NCBI GenBank assembly: GCA_037176905.1
Contig: JBBBWG010029799.1
Span: forward strand, 1-51,688
From: Azolla pinnata
Taxonomy: Eukaryota > Streptophyta > Polypodiopsida > Salviniales > Salviniaceae
Length of the DNA: 51,688 bases
Direction: 5' to 3'
The notes beneath the pieces are model-generated. The model ran no database searches. It was given only the letters and a program-made list of their open reading frames with translations, and was not told the origin of the DNA. The translations under genes and the position numbers were made by a program. This document shows, one piece after another, positions 46,026-51,688 of this stretch. How positions within the stretch are numbered: position 1 is the first letter of the stretch; every line of letters starts with the position of its first letter.

Positions 46026-46695
46026 TACCAACCGCTGTTTCTGTTTCTGATTCTGCTCTTCTTGCGTTGTCTGGCAGCTGTCGTCGGAGACGGCCAACCA
46101 CGACGAGCTCGACTTCGAGTTCCTGGGCAACGTGTCGGGGGAGCCGTACATCCTGCAGACGAACGTGTTCGCGAGCGGGGTCGGGGGGCGGGAGCAGAGG
46201 ATCTTCCTGTGGTTCGACCCCACGGCGGACTTCCACACGTACAGCGTCTCGTGGACGAAGCAGCGGATCGTGTTCCTGGTGGACGGGGTGCCGATCCGCG
46301 TGTACTCGGACAACGAGGGCGCGGCGGGCGTGCCGTACCCGGGCCGGCAGCCGATGCGCGTGTTCTCGAGCATCTGGAACGGCGACTCGTGGGCGACGCG
46401 CGGCGGCGCCGTCAAGATCGACTGGTCCCACGCGCCCTTCGTCGCCTCGTACCGCGGCTTCGACGCCCGCGCCGCCTGCGCCGCCTCGACGCCCGCCCAA
46501 GCGGCCGGGTGTGAAAGCGGCGCCACCAACCACGTCGACGGCCCCGGCAATGCTGCCCCCGCCCCGGCCTTCGCCAACAACAACTTCGATCGCAACAAGC
46601 TCCAGTGGGTCAAGTCCCACTTCATGGTCTACGACTACTGCCAGGATCGCCCGCGCTACGCTGTCGCCCCCGCCGAATGCAGCCGCGAGCTCTAG
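45219..46695 (+). CDS. XTH: Xyloglucan endotransglucosylase/hydrolase
   Basis: XTHs (glycoside hydrolase family 16) cut and rejoin xyloglucan chains in the cell wall during growth. Three exons (45219-45426, 45811-45911, 46078-46695) join in phase to 308 residues, a normal length. Residues 1-35 form a signal peptide with a Leu/Phe core, ending near AASA. Exon 2 gives the family phrase [14 protein letters not shown]. The active site is [10 protein letters not shown] (nucleophile Glu 113, acid/base Glu 117; most relatives have HDEIDFEFLG). It is followed by an N-glycosylation site at Asn 121 (NVS), usual in XTHs. The XET C-terminal domain ends with [10 protein letters not shown] and four or more Cys. 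The last exon is very GC-rich, unlike its surroundings. Intron 1 holds a triplicated repeat and intron 2 an AAGC array. A second XTH faces it from the right edge. Confidence 0.95.
45468..45696. repeat. Three-copy 77-bp tandem repeat in XTH intron 1
   Basis: Units begin TTTGCATCTGGGTTCC at 45468, 45544 and 45623 and end with a TTCATTCGTTCCGTC-like phrase. They are nearly identical, so the expansion is recent. It makes up most of the 384-bp intron and keeps one reading frame open through it, which is coincidental. Confidence 0.88.
45979..46024. repeat. (AAGC)n microsatellite in XTH intron 2
   Basis: About eleven AAGC units in the 166-bp intron between XTH exons 2 and 3. Frames through it encode only poly-KQAS or Leu-Ala-Cys repeats. 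Confidence 0.9.
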
Positions 46696-47010
46696 GGCGC
46701 TTCTTCTTCGAGGGTTCTTTTTTTTTTATAGGTAAAAACCCCCGAAAAAGCTCCACTACACCTCCCTCCCCCCTCCACAATGCCGGTGGCAAAGAGATGT
46801 CTAGATTTGCAGTCATGGTTCATATCTCTCTCTGCTCAGCCGTTCTTTGCATTCAAATTCATTCAGAGCTCCGTGTGTGTGTGTGTGTGTGTGTGCTTTT
46901 GTGTGTGGTTTGGAAGAGCTTGCTCCCTCCCCTCCCCCTTTTTCCCTCTTGTGTTTTGATCTACCACCCAGCTGCTATAGGGTGACACCCTACCATTGTC
47001 TGTCATTGCT

Positions 47011-47353
47011 CTTGTTCCTGATCATCCGCCATGTATATTGTTAAATATATATATAGAGAGAGAGATTGTATTGATTTTGGGCTTCTGCTGCCCATTGCTA
47101 GACTTGTTCCTGCTCTCCTAAGTTTGGTCTATTTCTTGAATCTTGTTCCTGACCATCCGCCATGTATATTGTTATGGATAGAGAGAGACTGTTTTGATCT
47201 TGGGCTTCTGTCATTGCTCTTGTTCCTGACCATACGCCATGTATATTGTTATAGATAGAGAGAGAGATTGTATTGATCTTGGGCTTGTGTCATTGCTCTT
47301 GTTCCGGACCATCCGCCATGTATATATATAGAGATTGTATTGATTTTGGGCCT
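47011..47353. repeat. Four-copy tandem repeat
   Basis: Copies begin CTTGTTCCTGACCATCCGCC at 47011, 47142, 47219 and 47298. Each continues with ATGTATATTGTTA, a GA run and TTGTATTGATTTTGGGC. Spacing is 131, 77 and 79 bp; the first interval holds an additional segment. Confidence 0.85.
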
Positions 47354-47930
47354 TTACCGGCCCAGGCTGCTGAATCCGTGTCTGCTTTCTGCTCTTTGCA
47401 CTGTCCACATCTATGGATTCGAAGGCCGGTTTTCATTCATCATCTCTGTCTATCGTGCATGTGGGCTTTGATCATTCTTGTGGGAAAGCCGAACCTGGTG
47501 TGAGAATGAACCCTAGTAATCCTGACATCCTCTGATCCATGACCTGCTGAACGAACCCTAATCCTGTCTTTTGCTCTGAGTTGGTCTTCTCCTTGAAATC
47601 TGTTCAACCATCCCCCTTGCGCACTATTGTTCTACAGACATTCTTGTGGGGACAAAAAGCTCCTCTTTCTTTGCTTTGCTTTTGCTTTGCTTTGCTTTGC
47701 AGTCCATGTCATAAATTGTCTAATATGAATTTCTGAGCTTTCTTTTTCTGTGCCTTTTCTGCTCTGTTCTTTTCGTTTCTTTTACGCATTCTAGAAGAAG
47801 ATGATTTATGCCTGTGCCCAACAATCGTCTTCTTCTTCTTCGTCTTCTTTCTGCCCACCCATTTCACTCCAATAGACCTAACCCGCGAGTATTTTGTTTG
47901 GACGAGTAGGTGGGGATCTAACGGCGCTAC

Positions 47931-48065
47931 CTGAAAGATCATTGACAGACAATTCAGCTGCCATGATCTGATCTGATCTGAAAGATCATCGACAGACAAT
48001 TCAGCTGCAACGATCCGATCTGAAAGACCATTGACAGACAATTCAGCTGCAATGATCTGGATCTG
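47931..48065. repeat. Three-copy 42-47 bp tandem repeat
   Basis: Units start CTGAAAGATCATTGACAGAC at 47931, 47978 and 48020 and carry AATTCAGCTGC followed by GATCTGATCT. They are near-identical and non-coding. Confidence 0.85.
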
Positions 48066-48833
48066 AGAGATCAGATCTGGATCCAGCTTCGATCGATCTC
48101 CTATCCACCTCGACCGAACCGACGCGTTCTTTTCGAGACTTCCCCCAATCCTTTCTTGCCCATAGCCAGATTAATATGGCTAACGCGTCTTCTCACCATA
48201 GCCAACCAAAATAGTCAAAATCGATGGATTGAAGAATCGTCTCCTTGATTTGCATGATGAAGGAAGGAGAGGGGAAGAAGGCACGCAGAAGACCCCTCTT
48301 GTAACGATCGATGCAAAGCTGGATTGACGATGTAAAACCTTCTGAATCCGTCGTCCCCAAGTGGCTATGGAGATCGATCGATCGACCCATGACATTCATC
48401 TTTCCTGACAAATGCATATATGGGCACATGCCAGAAGCAGCTGAGCTGGTTCTTCGTGGGCCTGCAGCGATTCTGTACCACGGCCTTGGAGCGGGACATG
48501 TCATCGATCGCGTGGTTATATGCATTGCAGGGGAAAGCGATTGACGGCAGCCCTTTCTGTGCTTTGTCCTCATAGCAAGCTTGCTTCAGCAAAGATCGAT
48601 TTCTATCTGATTTCTATCTCCTGCATACTGCATACGTCGGAGATGTGTGTGTGTGTGTGTGTGTGTGTGTTCCGACATCTGCAGAATAGAGAAGATAGAG
48701 ATATTATTGTATGCGCTGTAAAGCTGGGCGCGATTCGGATCCGACAGAATTTCCCCGGCTGAATCTGTTATGTTATGTAGCTTCTGCCCTAACCCCCTAC
48801 GCCGCCACCATAGCTGAATCTGGTAGGGAGAGC

Positions 48834-48985
48834 GATGGGTGGCGTTTGCAGGGATGATTCATGAGTGATGGATTGGATCGATGGGTGGCGTTTGCAGGGA
48901 TGATTCATGAGTGATGATGGATTGGATCGATGGGTGGCGTTTGCAGGGATCGATTCATGAGTGATGGATTGGAATGGATTGGATC
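48834..48985. repeat. Three-copy 46-49 bp tandem repeat
   Basis: Units start GATGGGTGGCGTTTGCAGGG at 48834, 48880 and 48929 and carry TTCATGAGTGATG and ATTGGATC. They are non-coding. Confidence 0.85.
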
Positions 48986-49779
48986 GATGGATGGAGATGG
49001 CTGATGGATCGATCGATTCCACAATGGCGATGGCTCAGCGAAAGCTCCTAAATCTCATCAGTGAGGATGGCGACAAGGAGCTGCCAAATCTTTCTTTCCC
49101 TTCACCGACTTCTGAAAGCTACTGAAATCTTGAGAAGAAGAAGAAGAAGAAGAAGAGGGGGAAGGGCCGCCATTAGCTTCTTCTTCTTCTTCTTCTTCTT
49201 CGGCCATGGCTATGGCGTCTCTTCATCAAACGAACATCGTGAGCCACAGCAGGAGTTTGATTAAGAAAATCTGTACACAGCAGGCATTACCAGAAGGGAG
49301 TTCATGATGCGGATGCCTCACGGGCTTGTCCATGTCCCTGACGGTTAGTTCTAGAGCTGGGCCATCGTCTACTGCTGCGGATGGTTTTAGGGTTTTAGGG
49401 CATCTTTCTCCGTGTCGCGACGAACAAGAAGATGAACCTCTCACCGACATGGCGCACACACTATTCACAGGATAAAGCAGACGACGACCTGTGTACTTGG
49501 AAGCAGCACTGTGTACCCTACGAACATGGAACTGTTTGTTCTGCGTTTTGATGGGATCGACGAAGGAAGGCGCTTGCAGACGAAGCATCAAGACCAGGTC
49601 AACTGGATCTGGATCGCGTAATCGTTCGCAGTGTGCGTTGTTACGCCACTCTGATCAGCAGTACATTGTAGACATGTCTGTGCAGGAAAAGGAAGGAAAC
49701 CAAGCTCTCCAGCATATGCTCTAATGTTGCCACAAAAAAGCTTTCGCAAGATCAACAACTCATCTTTCTGACACGATCG

Positions 49780-49857
49780 ATCCATTCTTTGTTGAGCACA
49801 TGATCGATCGATCGAACTCGTCCATTCTTTGTTGAGCACACAATCGATCGATCGATC
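49780..49857. repeat. Two-copy 40-bp repeat with GATC runs
   Basis: TCCATTCTTTGTTGAGCACA occurs at 49781 and 49821. Each copy is followed by a (GATC)n palindrome, so the units can fold back or pair with one another. Confidence 0.8.
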
Positions 49858-51357
49858 AAGCTACAGGTCACTGGTCTGCGCGATCGGAATGTGGGGGATG
49901 GTACAGATCCATCATGATGATGCCCGGGAGGAAATCAGAGCTTTCTTTCTTTCTTTGAAATCAGAGATCAGAAGAGATGCCATGACAGGGTTTGTTTGCT
50001 TCCAGCAGAGAACACACAGAAGAGACGAAAGCGAGCACTGTGTACGAAGGCCAACTCTTTAACTCCTTCATCACCATGACTGCTGCATTCTGTGTGGCAT
50101 CGGTAGAGGGAAATAATGGAGGCTCATCATGGTGCTCATTCATGCAACGAATGCTTTTTACAGCGCTCATCTGCGTGCCCGCCATAGCTGCTGCTGCAAG
50201 CTTGCTTGCATACATACAGATAGATGATGCTGTTGCGCCAAAGATCATTTGGCAGGAATCGCGCTGTTCATATCTGGCATTGCGCATAAACCCTAAACCG
50301 GCATAAGTTGAAGGCGCATAAACCCTAAACCGGCATATAATTTGATGATGATTGTGCTAGAAGCAGCAGAAGCAGAAAGAACAAGCGGCAGAAGAAGTGC
50401 GAGATACCATCATCAAATCGAACTAACTGTTATTGATTGATACAAACTGACCATTATGTACATACACAAACAAGCGCATGGCATGGCTGGCGTACACCAA
50501 CTAACTAGTATGAAGAAGTCTAGAAGAGGGCAAGAGCAAATTGGAGGGTTTTTCTGTTTATTCTGTGCATGGAAAGAAAGAGGTGGAGGGAGGAGAGAGC
50601 AGGGATGACAGACTGACATTCATGGCGGGGAAGAATGTCATCAGAGCTCTCTCTCACTCGAGAGACTGATGAGCGTGGGAGCGAATGAAGCGAAGGGGCG
50701 ACGGTGGTGAGCCAAGCAAGTCGAAAGCAAGAGAGCCTCCTCCATAGTTCCTAGCAAGACAGTATACAGAGCCGATGAAGCAGCAGCAGCAGCAGAAGAA
50801 GAAGAAGCAGCAGACCAGAGAAGCGGAAGCGGAAGCAGCAGCAGAAGGAAGGAGAAGAAGAAGGCGATGGAAGATGATAGTTACAGGAAGATTTCAATCA
50901 GCTGGATGGCTGCAAACGAATGAACGAATCGAATGGAGGAGGGGGGAGAGAGCAGATGGAAATCGAGACGAGAGGATGCCCAAATCGGATGGAAGGAGTC
51001 TTTCGGAGGGGGGAGAGAGCAGAGCAGAGCAGGGAAGAAGAAGAAGGAAGAAGGAAGAAGGAAGAAGGAAGAAGGAAGAAGAAGGAAGCGGTGTTCCCAT
51101 GGAGCCCAAGGAAGAAAGAAAGAAGCATTTCCATGGATACGGGAAGGGGTTTAGGGTTTTTCGCTGTGAAGCGGGTCATCCGTCTCTCCGTCACAAGCAA
51201 GCAAGCATTTGGCCATGGAAGCTCAAGCAAAGGCTCTCAAGCTCAAGGCATCGCAAGGCTCAGGTCAGAGCTCTGGCTCGCAAGGCTCGGAGAGGTGAAG
51301 CAAAGCGAAGGGGCTTGAGAGAGCTCGCTCGCTCTCTCTCTCTCAAAGGCGGAGGAG

Positions 51358-51406
<49 letters not shown>

Positions 51407-51408
51407 CG

Positions 51409-51688
51409 TCAGCGCTCCCGGTTGCATTCGAAGGGGGCGACGGGGTAGCGGGGGGAGTCGGAGCAGTAGTCGTAGACCATGAAGTGGGACTTGACCCACT
51501 GGAGCTTGGCGGCGTCGAAGCGGTTGTCGGCGTCGGCGGCGGCGGCGCTGCCGTCAGAAGAGCGGTTAGGGCCGTTAGAAGAGCGGTTGGGGCCGTTAGA
51601 AGAGCCGTTGGGGCCGTTAGAAGAGCGGTTGGGGCCGTTAGAAGAGCCGTTAGAACCGGCGGCGCCTTGGATGTGGTTGGCGGCGGCG
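51409..51688 (-). CDS. XTH: Second XTH, 3' end only (runs off the window)
   Basis: The minus strand encodes the C-terminal 92 residues of an XTH, ending at a TGA at 51411-51409. The XET C-terminal signature [14 protein letters not shown] is followed by SDSPRYPVAPFECNRER. The 5' part lies beyond the right edge. It lies tail to tail with the XTH at 45.2-46.7 kb, and a 45-bp stretch is identical between them, so they look like an inverted duplicate pair. Before the C-terminal domain, where the other copy has a short Ala/Pro linker, this copy has a repeated SSNGPN(R/G) linker made of 18-bp DNA units. High GC at third positions matches the other copy. Confidence 0.9.
   Translation of the reverse strand, partial: AAANHIQGAAGSNGSSNGPNRSSNGPNGSSNGPNRSSNGPNRSSDGSAAAADADNRFDAAKLQWVKSHFMVYDYCSDSPRYPVAPFECNRER

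Larger units (their letters stand above)
46696..51408. other. Repeat-rich region between convergent XTH genes
   Basis: About 4.7 kb without a supported protein gene. It is unusually rich in short tandem repeats: (GT)n at 46873-46895 and 48644-48670, GAA/TTC runs at 49135-49200, GAAGAAGGAA units at about 51034-51085, (GA)n at 51359-51403, a 24-bp direct repeat with AAACCCTA at 50282-50305 and 50314-50337, and the arrays listed separately. Frames here are low-complexity. Both XTH 3'UTRs must lie at its ends. Confidence 0.6.

Noticed and set aside
45072..46514. Single 480-codon frame across the XTH gene
   Set aside because: It reads through two introns and loses the XTH frame after exon 2. The three-exon model recovers the complete domain.
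45768..46625. Minus-strand 285- and 223-codon frames opposite XTH
   Set aside because: Shadow of a GC-rich coding exon; no recognisable domain.
50775..51482. 235-codon plus-strand frame near the right edge
   Set aside because: Built from GAA/GGA/GA simple repeats and the antisense of the second XTH.

Overview
The window is the left end of a land-plant chromosome. It begins with CCCTAA telomere repeats in the orientation expected of a left terminus and carries plant-type, intron-rich nuclear genes: a TPD1-like peptide gene, a PLS-class PPR gene, a NUMOD3 protein gene, SMC6, OGG1 and two xyloglucan endotransglucosylase/hydrolase (XTH) genes. The wording of the PPR repeats and the mix of short and roughly 1-kb introns remind me of ferns (Ceratopteris or Adiantum type). 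That is an impression from memory, not a proof. The terminal repeat is the six-base TTAGGG type, not the TTTAGGG usual in plants.

Layout. 1-905: telomere and decaying telomere-like DNA with a 105-bp tandem duplication. 906-3.4 kb: AT-rich and gene-free. 3.8-4.6 kb (+): TPD1-like secreted peptide, surrounded by TTTAGGG-type repeats. 6.3-7.9 kb (-): unrecognised 438-residue disordered protein, with a dense microsatellite cluster upstream. 10.4-18.4 kb (-): NAT10/Kre33-type RNA cytidine acetyltransferase, 26 exons, 1030 residues. 18.6-19.6 kb: 1-kb GATGGT-rich minisatellite. 20.9-25.3 kb (-): NUMOD3 protein, 8 exons. 26.2-29.0 kb (+): intronless PPR protein. 30.0-32.1 kb (-): OGG1, 3 exons. 32.8-43.1 kb (+): SMC6, 28 exons, 1050 residues. 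45.2-46.7 kb (+) and 51.4 kb to the right edge (-): two XTH genes facing each other tail to tail.

For NAT10, NUMOD3, OGG1, SMC6 and XTH I joined exons by hand. In each case the phases close exactly and the length suits the family, so these models are strong, although no transcript was available. One SMC6 intron uses a GC-AG boundary.

Functional links. OGG1 (base-excision repair) and SMC6 (SMC5/6 complex) are head to head across 674 bp that contain a perfect E2F-type site, which suggests co-regulation of two genome-maintenance genes. NAT10 has a telobox and CT tract upstream, as is common for plant ribosome-biogenesis genes. The other neighbours show no obvious shared pathway. I found no operon, CRISPR array, intact transposon or clearly new multi-gene system. 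The most unusual items are the telomere type, the repeat-built insertions in OGG1 and the TPD1-like gene, and the OGG1/SMC6 promoter.
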